From positions 1-16,450 of the forward strand of contig JBBSEZ010000217.1 in assembly GCA_038239195.1 (NCBI GenBank): a DNA stretch of 16,450 bases, in the 5' to 3' direction. The translations under genes and the position numbers were made by a program. The notes beneath the pieces are model-generated. The model made no database searches, was not told the DNA's origin, and saw only the letters and a list, made by a program, of their open reading frames with translations. Position 1 is the first letter of the stretch; the number at the start of each line of letters is the position of its first letter. Positions 7,075-14,303 of this stretch are shown here, in pieces. This DNA comes from JBBSEZ01 sp038239195. GTDB taxonomy: Bacteria; Planctomycetota; Planctomycetia; Gemmatales; Gemmataceae.

Positions 7075-10000
7075 ATGCCGTGTTCCACCCAATCCTCCCT
7101 GGTCGCCCTGCTCCTCGGCTTGCTCGCCCTGCCGGCCTCCGCCCAGGAGCCTATACGCATGGCTCGATCCCCCGACGTCTCCCCCGACGGCAAGCTCGTC
7201 GCCTTCAGCTATCTGGGCGACGTCTACACCGTCGAAACCATCGGCGGGGTCGCCCGGCCCGTCACTTCTCACCCCGCCCACGACATCAACCCCGTCTTCA
7301 GCCCCGATGGCCGGCACATCGCCTTCAGCTCCAACCGCCACGGCAGTTACGACGTTTTCGTCGTGCCGGTGCGCGGCGGTCGGCCCACGCGGCTGACCTT
7401 CGACTCCGGCAACGAGATGGTCAGCGGCTGGACGCCCGATGGCAAGCACGTCCTCTTCGCCTCGACGCGCTCCACCGACTTCCCCCCCGCCTGGGAGCTC
7501 TATACGGTCCCCGTCGCGGGCGGCCGCACGCGCAAGGTGACACTCGGCGAGGGCAAGGAAGGGTCTTACTCCCCGCGCGGGGACCAGCTCGCCTACGTGC
7601 GTGGCCCTGGCACCTGGTATCGCAAAGGCTATCGCGGCTCGTCCAACGACGACGTCTGGGTGTGCAACGCCGACGGGACCAACAACCGCCGACTCACCCA
7701 CTTCGAGGGCCAGGACTCCTCGCCGATGTGGAGCGCCGATGGCTCGACGATCTACTACGTCAGCGAGTTCCACGGCACCTCCAACATCGTGAGCCAGCCG
7801 CTCAGTACCCTCGCCAGCCCCACGGCTCGGCCCACCCTCCCGCCCCGTCCGACCGCCCTCACCACGCACAAGGACGACAGCGTGCGCAAGGCGCGCATCA
7901 GCCGCGACGGCAAGTGGATCGTCTACGAGTGCGGCGCCGACCTGTGGATGGTCTGCACGACGCCCGGCTCCAAGCCGCGCAAGCTCGCCATCGAGGTCCA
8001 CGCCGACGACAAGACCAACCCCGAGCGCGTCGTCACCTTCACCAGCGGGGCCACCGAGTTCGCCATGTCCGGCGACGAGAAGCACATCGCCTTCGCGCTG
8101 CACGGCAAGATCTTCCGCATGCCCGTCGGCACCAACCCCAAGGTCGCGCAGATGACCTTTGGGCCGAGCAACGACCACGGCATGGCCTGGGCGCCGGACG
8201 GCTCCAAGATGATCTTCGTGTCCGACCGCAACGGGCACGAGGACCTCTACCTCCTCGAGGCCAACGACCCCGATCATCCGCGCTTCACCGATGCCCAGCG
8301 CTTCAAGGTGACGCAGCTCACCAAAACGCGCGAGGCCGAGGTCGGCGTCAGCTTCTCGCCCGACGGCAAGCGCGTCGGCTTCATCCGGGCCGGCAAGCTC
8401 TGGACCATGGCGCCCGACGGCAAGGACCAGAAGGTGCTCGTCGATGAGGTGCAGGTCTTCGATTACGAGTGGTCGCCCGATAGCCGCTGGGTCGCCTTCG
8501 CCCGCCTCGATGGCTCGTTCGCCAACGAGGTGTACATCGTCCCCTCGACCGGCGCGACGCCGGCCAACCCCGTCCGCAACGTCACCCGCTACGCGACCTC
8601 CAACGCCGGGCTGACCTGGAGCGCCGACGGCAAGAAGCTGGCCTTCCTCAGCGACCGCCGCAGCCGCGGCAATCTGTTCGTGCTCGACCTGGAAAAGCCG
8701 GCCGCGCCCGCCGCAAAGGCCGCCCGGCCGACGCTGTCCCTGACCTGGGCCTGGGGCGGGAAGGCCCCGCTCAGCATCGACTGGGAAGACCTCCACCTGC
8801 GCGCCAAGGCGGTCGGGACCGTGGTGGCGGCCGAGGCGGCCATCTCGCCAGACGGCACGAAAGTGGCGTTCCGCGACGTGGCGGGGGGCGACCTGTGGGT
8901 GGCCAGCACCAGCGGCGGGCAGATCACCCGGCTGACGACTGGCCGCGTCTTCCCGCGGCAGATCACGTGGTCGAAGCGGCGCAACCCGGCGAGCGGGGGC
9001 AACCTCGATTTCCTCTACTTCCTCGACCGCAGCGGCAACGTGCGCCTGGCGCGAACCGGCGGCGGCGAGGCCAAGGCGGGGGGCGGCGACACCAACACGG
9101 CCGCCATCCCCTTCAAGGTCAAGATGACGATCAAGACGGAGGAGCTCTACCGCGAGATGTTCGACCAAAGCTGGCGGCACCTCTCGGAGAAGTTCTACGA
9201 CGAGAAGTTCCACGGGCTCAACTGGGACGAGGTGCGCAGCAAGTACCGCGACCTGGTCAAGCACGTGAGCATGAAGGAAGACCTGTACGCCCTGCTCTAC
9301 CTGATGATGGGCGAGCTGAACGCCTCGCACCTGGGCGTGTCGGGCTTCTTCCCCGGGCCCGAGGAGAGCACGGCCGACCTGGGCCTGATCTTCGACGAGA
9401 ACTACCGCGGCAAGGGCCTGAAGATCGCCGAGGTGCTCAAGCGCGGCCCGGCCGACCGGCGCGGGCTCAACCTCAAGGCCGGCGACGTCGTGCTGTCCAT
9501 CGACGGCACCGAGATCGACGACGCCTTCAACCTGAGCAAGGCGCTCAACGGCAAGGCCGACGAGGGGGTGATGCTGCAAGTGACGAGCGCCCCGGCGGGC
9601 CCCAAGGCGAAGGCCCGGCGGGTCGAGGTCCACGCGACGAAGCGGTCGGTCGTGTCCGACCTGATGTACGACCGCTGGGTGAGCAAGAACGCGGCGCGCG
9701 TCAGCGAGCTGAGCAAGGGCAAGCTCGGCTACATCCACATCCCGAGCATGGACGAGGACGGGCTGGATCGGTTCGTGCGCTCGCTCTACTCCGACAACTA
9801 CGACAAGGAAGCGATCGTGCTCGACGTGCGCTTCAACGGGGGCGGGTTCACCCACGACCAGGTGCTGAACTACCTCGGGAGCAAGGAGCACACGATCTTC
9901 AAGACGCGCGGCGGCGGGGAGGGCGCGGTGCTGCGCTCGTGGGACCGCAAGTGGAACAAGCCGCTGGTGCTGCTCATCAACAGCCGCTCGTATAGCGACG

Positions 10001-10410
10001 CCGAGATCCTGCCGAACGCCTTCCGCACGCTGGGCCTGGGCAAGCTGGTGGGCGAGACGACGGGCGGGGCGGTGATCGGCACGTCGGGGGTGCGGCTGAT
10101 CGATGGGTCGCTGTTCCGCGTGCCGCGCATCGGCGTCTACACGATGCGGGGCGTGAACATGGAGAAGGAGGGCGTCAAGCCGGACGTGATGGTGGAGAAC
10201 CATCCCGACCAGTTGGCGCGCGGCCAGGACGGCCAGCTCGACCGCGCCGTGGAGGTGCTCCAGGCCGACGTGATCGCGTGGAAGAAGAAACGCGGCGCCG
10301 ACCTCGCCACGCGGCCGGTGCCCCCGGTGGTGCCGCCGATGGGGCCGCGCGTCCCGACGCCGGTGCCGGTGCCGACGCCGGGCCCGGCGCCGATGGGCCC
10401 GCGGCGGTAG
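7075..10410 (+). CDS. secreted Tricorn protease homologue (S41-type serine peptidase)
   Basis: This encodes 1111 residues from an ATG at 7075, chosen because a signal peptide follows directly (LVALLLGLLALPASA, cut after A23). From about 25 to 690, PD40/WD-like blades repeat (SPDGKLVAFSYLGDVYTV; FSPDGRHIAFSSNRHGSYDVF; WAPDGSKMIFVSDRNGHEDLY; WSADGKKLAFLSDR), forming the propellers. The helical C1 domain contains the catalytic His752 (NASHLGV). A PDZ domain lies at about 770-857 (GPADRRGLNLKAGDVVLSIDG), and the S41-like core at about 883-1045 has FNGGGF, then S974-D975 (SRSYSDAEILPNAF) and a probable E1030. These fall close to Thermoplasma Tricorn His746, Ser965 and Glu1023. A Pro-rich tail (about 1079-1111) is extra. 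Tricorn trims peptides to small products; this one probably acts in the periplasm. Confidence 0.93.
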   Translation: MPCSTQSSLVALLLGLLALPASAQEPIRMARSPDVSPDGKLVAFSYLGDVYTVETIGGVARPVTSHPAHDINPVFSPDGRHIAFSSNRHGSYDVFVVPVRGGRPTRLTFDSGNEMVSGWTPDGKHVLFASTRSTDFPPAWELYTVPVAGGRTRKVTLGEGKEGSYSPRGDQLAYVRGPGTWYRKGYRGSSNDDVWVCNADGTNNRRLTHFEGQDSSPMWSADGSTIYYVSEFHGTSNIVSQPLSTLASPTARPTLPPRPTALTTHKDDSVRKARISRDGKWIVYECGADLWMVCTTPGSKPRKLAIEVHADDKTNPERVVTFTSGATEFAMSGDEKHIAFALHGKIFRMPVGTNPKVAQMTFGPSNDHGMAWAPDGSKMIFVSDRNGHEDLYLLEANDPDHPRFTDAQRFKVTQLTKTREAEVGVSFSPDGKRVGFIRAGKLWTMAPDGKDQKVLVDEVQVFDYEWSPDSRWVAFARLDGSFANEVYIVPSTGATPANPVRNVTRYATSNAGLTWSADGKKLAFLSDRRSRGNLFVLDLEKPAAPAAKAARPTLSLTWAWGGKAPLSIDWEDLHLRAKAVGTVVAAEAAISPDGTKVAFRDVAGGDLWVASTSGGQITRLTTGRVFPRQITWSKRRNPASGGNLDFLYFLDRSGNVRLARTGGGEAKAGGGDTNTAAIPFKVKMTIKTEELYREMFDQSWRHLSEKFYDEKFHGLNWDEVRSKYRDLVKHVSMKEDLYALLYLMMGELNASHLGVSGFFPGPEESTADLGLIFDENYRGKGLKIAEVLKRGPADRRGLNLKAGDVVLSIDGTEIDDAFNLSKALNGKADEGVMLQVTSAPAGPKAKARRVEVHATKRSVVSDLMYDRWVSKNAARVSELSKGKLGYIHIPSMDEDGLDRFVRSLYSDNYDKEAIVLDVRFNGGGFTHDQVLNYLGSKEHTIFKTRGGGEGAVLRSWDRKWNKPLVLLINSRSYSDAEILPNAFRTLGLGKLVGETTGGAVIGTSGVRLIDGSLFRVPRIGVYTMRGVNMEKEGVKPDVMVENHPDQLARGQDGQLDRAVEVLQADVIAWKKKRGADLATRPVPPVVPPMGPRVPTPVPVPTPGPAPMGPRR

Positions 10411-10492
10411 CCGCCCTGGCGAGCCGGGGCGTTCGAGATCGTCCCGCTTTCGCCGGGCGGGAAGACGAGCAACGGCTCGGTGGAAGGGCAAT

Positions 10493-10535
10493 GGGAGGTG
10501 CCGCGGGCCGAGCGGCACGCCGGCCCTCCCTTTTT
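10493..10535 (+). terminator. candidate intrinsic terminator after the Tricorn gene
   Basis: An outer stem GGGAGG/CCTCCC encloses an inner perfect stem GTGCCGC/GCGGCAC with loop GGGCCGA, followed by TTTTT at 10531-10535. It lies 82 bp past the Tricorn stop and 57 bp before the next start, on the correct strand. Confidence 0.6.
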
Positions 10536-10592
10536 CGTCTCCTCCGCCCCAGCCCCCGCAAGAGGGGCTTCGTCTCTTTTCGAGGCCGGGAA

Positions 10593-11537
10593 ATGAATTA
10601 CGCCGCTTTCTCCTCTCCTTGCATCCGGGCATTGCGGGCCAGGCGGCTTCGCCTCGCTTTCGGGCTGAGTCTGCTCTTCGCCCTCCCCACCCCGGCCGCC
10701 GGGCAGTCCCCCCTCGGGGAAGTGCCTTCGTCCTGCCCCGTGGTCGTCCACCTCCGCGGCGTCGAGCGCACCAAGGACCGGGCCCTGGAGGCCCTGGAGA
10801 GCGCCCTGCCCGCCGGGCGGGAACCGCGTGCCTTGCTCCGCAACCTCAAAGAGCGGCTCGACGGGGCGCTGACCGGCAAGCTGGTCCCGGGGCGGTCTGT
10901 CCAGGGCCTGCCCAAGGACGGCCCCGTGTTCCTCGCCCTCACGGACTTGCCGGAAGGCCCCAACGACCTGCTGACCTCCCTCGTGCTGATCGCCCGCGTC
11001 AGCCGCTACACAGCCTTCCGCGACGCCTTGCTCAGCGCCGACGAACGAAAAGACCTGGATAAACGCGACGGCTACGAGACAACGACGCTCGCGGACAGGC
11101 CGATCTTCTTCGTCGAGAGAAAGGACTACGCCATCGTGACGCTGCGGCGAGACGTTGCGCGACGGTTTACCAAGGCGCAACCGGGCCTGGACCGCAAGCT
11201 CGACGCGGAAACGGCCAAGCAACTCCTCGACGCCGACCTGTCCCTCTACCTCGATCCGTCTGCCGTCGGCAAGCGCTATGGCAAGGCCCTCCTTGAGGCC
11301 CGCCGAGCCATGGAAAAGAGCGCGACCGCCAAAGACGGGCCGTTCGCCACCTCCCCCGAGCTCGCCCCGATGTTCAAGGAACTGCTCAAGGGCGCCACGC
11401 AATTCCTCGGCGATAGCCGGGCCGTTTTGCTCACCGCCAAGGCCGAGCCGGAAGGGCTTCAGTTGCACGGCCGAATTCTCATCGATCGGAGCACCAAAGC
11501 CTACATTCCGCGGAACGATTTCGGGCATTTCCGGTGA
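10593..11537 (+). CDS. secreted protein of unknown function, 3' end interrupted by an insertion sequence
   Basis: This encodes 314 residues from an ATG at 10593, which sits right before an N-terminal signal peptide (basic RALRARRLRL, then LAFGLSLLFALPTPAAG, cut near residue 36). The remainder is a planctomycete-style exported protein with CPVVVHLRGVERTKDRALEALESALP, DGPVFLALTDLPEGPNDLLTSLVLIARVSRYTAFRDALLSADE and FVERKDYAIVTLRRDVARRF; it looks soluble and alpha/beta. I recognise the style but no assigned function. The last residues, IPRNDFGHFR and the stop, are read from insertion-sequence end DNA, so the natural C-terminus is lost or lies beyond the element. It has its own probable promoter after the Tricorn terminator. 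The ribosome site is weak. Confidence 0.75.
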   Translation: MNYAAFSSPCIRALRARRLRLAFGLSLLFALPTPAAGQSPLGEVPSSCPVVVHLRGVERTKDRALEALESALPAGREPRALLRNLKERLDGALTGKLVPGRSVQGLPKDGPVFLALTDLPEGPNDLLTSLVLIARVSRYTAFRDALLSADERKDLDKRDGYETTTLADRPIFFVERKDYAIVTLRRDVARRFTKAQPGLDRKLDAETAKQLLDADLSLYLDPSAVGKRYGKALLEARRAMEKSATAKDGPFATSPELAPMFKELLKGATQFLGDSRAVLLTAKAEPEGLQLHGRILIDRSTKAYIPRNDFGHFR

Positions 11538-11541
11538 ATTA
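11499..11541 (+). repeat. left terminal inverted repeat of the insertion sequence
   Basis: The first 17 bases are exactly complementary to the right end; the inner part shares GGGCATTTCC and GAATTA. The interrupted upstream gene reads into this repeat and stops within it at 11535-11537. Confidence 0.75.
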
Positions 11542-11703
11542 ACCTTTTGCCAGTGACGATGTACAGTATCCCCTTCACCTCCCTGCGGCGGTTCGTGCCG
11601 GGGAGGCGCCTCCTGCATCGAGCCGCAGCGGTCGGGCCCTTGGCGATGTTCCCCCGCCACCCTACTTTTTCTCTTTGTCCTTGTCCACGCCCCTTGAGGG
11701 CCT

Positions 11704-11757
11704 AAAAAATCTTGGCCGGGCTGAACCACTCGCCCCGCAGCCCGGCCAAGATTTTTT
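11704..11757. terminator. bidirectional terminator hairpin in the insertion-sequence leader
   Basis: The arms 11704-11723 (AAAAAATCTTGGCCGGGCTG) and 11738-11757 are perfectly complementary over 20 bp with a 14-base loop (AACCACTCGCCCCG). The A6/T6 ends give a U tract on both strands, so it should terminate transcription from either side. Placed about 70 bp before the transposase start, it would shield the transposase from readthrough from the interrupted gene, a known device in insertion sequences. Confidence 0.75.
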
Positions 11758-11829
11758 CGCCCTGGCTGCTCTGCTCCCTTTCCCTATCTCCCCCCTCGCG
11801 TACGTTCTCTCGTCCGTCGCGAGGTAGCC

Positions 11830-13532
11830 ATGACTGCTCCTTCCCTGACCGCTGACGTGCGTCTGGAGTCCCTCGAGGTTGGCGCCGCCCCCGCGGTCCG
11901 CCTTTTCCTCGAGCGCCTCGACCTCCCGGGCCTGTTCGAGCGCCATCTGCCCCCCTTGGCGGGCCGCCCCCCCGCCCTGCCTTCCTCCACCGTCCTTTGC
12001 TTGCTCCTCTCCAACCTCCTGCTGGCCCGGCAGCCCCTGTATGCCCTCGCCGACTGGGCCTCCCGGCGCGTGCCCCAACACGTCGGCCTGCTAGCCGAGC
12101 AAGTTGCCTCGCTCAACGACGACCGCGTCGGCCGTGCCCTGGACCACCTCCAGCGCGCCAACCGCGCCAGCCTGCTGACCGCCCTGGTCGTCCGCGCCGT
12201 CCGCGAGTTCCAGATCGACCTGAGCGAGCAGCACCAGGACACCACCGTTACCTTCTCCGGCGACTACGCCGAGCAGCCCCCGCCGAACAGCGCGACCGCC
12301 CCCCGCGCATCACCTTCGGCTACAACAAGGACCACCGGCCCGACCTCAAGCAACTGCTTTTCAGCGTCACGATCAGCGCGGACGGGGCCGTGCCCGTCCA
12401 CTGCAAGGTCTACGACGGCAACACCACCGACGACCAGGCCCACAAGGACACCTGGCTGTTCCTGCGGCAGGTCGTCGGGCACAGCGACTTCCTGTACGTG
12501 GCGGACAGCAAGCTCTGCACCCGGGAGAACATGGGGCTGATCGCCCAGCACCAAGGGCGGTTCTTGACCGTGATGCCGCGGACGCGTGCGGAGGACGGCT
12601 GGTTCCGCGACCACCTGCAAGGCAACGAACTGGCGTGGCGGGAGGTGCATCGCCAGGCCAACCCGAGGCGGCGCGATGGCCCCGACGTGGTCTACCACGG
12701 GATCGAGGCCCCGCAACGGAGCGTGGAGGGCTACCGGGTACTGTGGTATCGCAGCTCGCAAGAGGAGGAGTTGGACCGCCAGTCTCGGCAGGATCGTCTG
12801 CGGAAAGCGCGCGTCCGCCTGGGCGAGATGCGTGCCTCGGCCCGCCGGGGCGAGTTCCGCACGGAGCAGGAAGCGCGCGAGGCCGGTGAGCGCCTGCTCC
12901 GGGAGGGGCAGGTGGAGCGCTGGTTGCGGCTGCGCCTGGAGGAGGAAGTGGAGGAGGAGTATCGGCAGGCGGGACCGGGCCGGCCAGGACCGAAGACGAT
13001 CTGCAAGCGAACCGAGGTCAAGCGATACCGGATCGATTTCGAGGAAGACGGGGAGGCGCTGGCGCGCGAGGCGCGCTTGGACGGGTTGTTCCCGCTGATG
13101 ACGAACGACGAGAAACTGAGCTTGGCAGATGCGCTGAGCAAGTACAAGTATCAGCCGTTCGTGGAGAAGCGGCACGAGCAGTTGAAGACGGTCTTCGGGG
13201 TGATGCCGATGTGGCTGAAGAACGTGGCTCGCGTGGACAGCATGTTGTGGCTGTATTACGTGGTGGAACTGGTGGCGGCGTTGCTGGAGCGGGAAGTGAG
13301 GAGGCGGATGCGTCAAGAAGGCGAGAGCGGCCTGGCCCTGTACCCGGAAGGACGCCAGGCCGAGGCGCCGACGGCGGGGTTGGTGCTGGACGTGCTGGAA
13401 GGGCCTAGGCGGCATCGTCTGCTGAACGAGCAAGGCCAGGAGTTGCGACGGTTTCACGACCCTGTGGCGGACGCCGCACAGCGCGTCTTGACGTTGCTGG
13501 AGGTGGACCGCGCCGCCTATGGCCTCGATTAA
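11830..13532 (+). CDS. IS1634-family-like transposase, two frames joined at a C6 run
   Basis: The start is an ATG at 11830 (GAGG upstream); frame one is open to a stop at 12540, but real similarity ends near 12300. It resumes in the -1 frame from 12299-12304 (six Cs) to the TAA at 13530-13532. The first part resembles the IS1634 N-terminal domain (LCLLLSNLLLARQPLYALADWA; LNDDRVGRALDHLQRAN; REFQIDLSEQHQDTTVTFSGDY). The second part holds PRITFGYNKDHRPDLKQLLF, VPVHCKVYDGNTTDD, LYVADSKLCTREN and YKYQPFVEKRHEQLKTVFG. Candidate DDE residues are the D of QDTT, the D of VADS and the E of FVEKRHE. The joined length of about 567 residues is normal. One extra C would restore one frame, so this is either a disabling deletion or a -1 slip. 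Confidence 0.82.
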
Positions 13533-13553
13533 CCTACCTGCCGTGTCCCCTTA

Positions 13554-13596
13554 TAATTCGCTGGAAATGCCCAGGACCATTCCGCGGAATGTAGGC
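13554..13596 (-). repeat. right terminal inverted repeat of the insertion sequence
   Basis: The reverse complement begins GCCTACATTCCGCGGAA, identical to the left end, and shares the inner GGGCATTTCC and GAATTA blocks. Confidence 0.75.
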
Positions 13597-13749
13597 AGGA
13601 CCGGTCGGGTGACTCGAATTTCGAGCGGCCAGGCCGGGCCGTACGCGACTCGACGCGAGGCCCAGTCCTCCGCGGACTGGTACAACTCTCAAGATAGTGG
13701 GTCAGGCCGCTATCGCTATTACTACGCCGCGAAGGTCGTTCAGCGATAG
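13567..13749 (+). CDS. short coding remnant or small protein at the right insertion-sequence junction
   Basis: A frame ending in TAG at 13747-13749 encodes about 60 residues from an ATG at 13567 inside the right inverted repeat. The convincing part, from RVTRISSGQAGPY through TRREAQSSADWYN to a Tyr-rich end (RYRYYYAAKVVQR), lies outside the element. No ribosome site precedes the ATG. Three readings fit: the surviving 3' end of a small gene cut by the element; the displaced C-terminus of the gene at 10593, whose frame is in phase across the junction; or a small intact gene. The pattern aromatic-x-T-x-x-(E/Q)-A-x-x-x-A resembles the next small protein (FSTYKQAASFA), hinting at paralogy. Function is unknown. 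Confidence 0.45.
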   Translation: MPRTIPRNVGRTGRVTRISSGQAGPYATRREAQSSADWYNSQDSGSGRYRYYYAAKVVQR

Positions 13750-13797
13750 CCGGCGAACGAGCCAGTCGGTGGGGTTTTCCCAACAGGTTCCTTTCAT

Positions 13798-13803
13798 GGG
13801 AGG
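13798..13803 (+). promoter_or_regulatory. Shine-Dalgarno site of the small secreted protein gene
   Basis: GGGAGG lies seven bases before the GTG at 13811. It selects that GTG over the ATG at 13804, which is in another frame and immediately adjoins the site with no spacing. Confidence 0.7.
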
Positions 13804-13810
13804 ATGAAAC

Positions 13811-14050
13811 GTGTTCCGCAACATGGTTCTGGCCTTGGCGACGGGCGGCGCGCTCCTCGCGCCCAGCACCGTCGCCCCGCAAGTGGAAAACAAGGCGCAG
13901 GCGGCGCCGGTCAGCGGGGCGAAGTACTTCTCGACCTACAAGCAAGCGGCCTCGTTCGCCAGGTCGATCTCGGGCGGGTACTACACCTCGATCACCCGAT
14001 CCAGCAAGCTGTACCGGGTCGATTACTGGCAGAAGGGCAGTCACGGCTAA
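13811..14050 (+). CDS. small secreted protein of unknown function
   Basis: This encodes 79 residues from a GTG at 13811 with GGGAGG seven bases upstream. The N-terminus is a signal peptide-like hydrophobic stretch (MVLALATGGALLAPSTVA), followed by a linker and a compact 40-residue domain rich in Ser/Tyr (KYFSTYKQAASFARSI, GGYYTSITRSSKLYRVDYW). The size and strand-helix-strand pattern resemble half of an SPOR-like or inhibitor-like fold, but I have no firm family match. The product is probably periplasmic. The preceding remnant at 13567 has a loosely similar pattern, so the two may be tandem paralogues, one disrupted by the insertion sequence. Confidence 0.65.
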   Translation: MFRNMVLALATGGALLAPSTVAPQVENKAQAAPVSGAKYFSTYKQAASFARSISGGYYTSITRSSKLYRVDYWQKGSHG

Positions 14051-14076
14051 CGGGCAAGCGTGGCGGGCGATTGGAA

Positions 14077-14105
14077 TCGGCCCCCACCGCGTCCGGGGGG
14101 GCCGA
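14077..14105. other. GC stem-loop after the small secreted protein gene
   Basis: The arms TCGGCCCCC (14077-14085) and GGGGGCCGA (14097-14105) pair perfectly over 9 bp with an 11-base loop. The stem-loop lies 26 bp past the stop of the small gene and ahead of the convergent WD40 gene. There is no T tract, so terminator function is a guess. The rest of 14051-14303 shows no credible gene. Confidence 0.4.
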
Positions 14106-14303
14106 CGTTCGATCGGCCAGGCCCAGCCAACCTTTGCCGGAATGTTCGGGCCGTTGGCCCGTCTGGTGCTGGCTCATTCCGCTCGGCATCGTGTTGGTCC
14201 TCGCCCTGCTCCGGGGCGGTTGCCGGGAGGCCGTCACAACGGAGTGGTTCCTTTGTGGAGGGCGGCGCGGCGTCACGGGGTCGGTCACTCCATCCCGGGG
14301 GCC

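Larger units (their letters stand above)
11499..13596 (+). mobile_element. IS1634-family-like insertion sequence
   Basis: The ends form imperfect inverted repeats. GCCTACATTCCGCGGAA at 11499-11515 is exactly complementary to 13580-13596; after a divergent 7-base stretch, GGGCATTTCC and then GAATTA again match (left to 11541, right to 13554), about 36 of 43 positions in all. The element is about 2.1 kb and holds a 288-bp leader with a perfect terminator hairpin and one transposase gene in two frames. No target duplication is seen outside these ends. An alternative border is possible: CATTCCGCGGAA occurs as a direct repeat at 11504-11515 and 13578-13589 and could be a 12-bp target duplication, giving an element of 11516-13577. 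Family assignment rests on the transposase. Confidence 0.82.

Noticed and set aside
6706..10632. A 1308-codon open frame on the minus strand opposite the Tricorn gene
   Set aside because: It mirrors the plus-strand codon periodicity of a high-GC gene, is rich in His/Arg/Ala/Leu shadow sequence, and shows no domain. The plus-strand frame has a signal peptide and catalytic motifs.
13519..13566. ATG at 13519 as start of the small frame ending at 13749
   Set aside because: It lies within the last codons of the transposase and the element end, without a ribosome site, so the upstream 16 residues are most likely not natural protein.
14140..14240. Hydrophobic stretch CWLIPLGIVLVLALLRGGC on the plus strand after the small secreted protein
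   Set aside because: It looks like a membrane anchor, but no start codon with a ribosome site precedes it in frame, and the frame runs on antisense into the WD40 gene. At most it is a decayed fragment.
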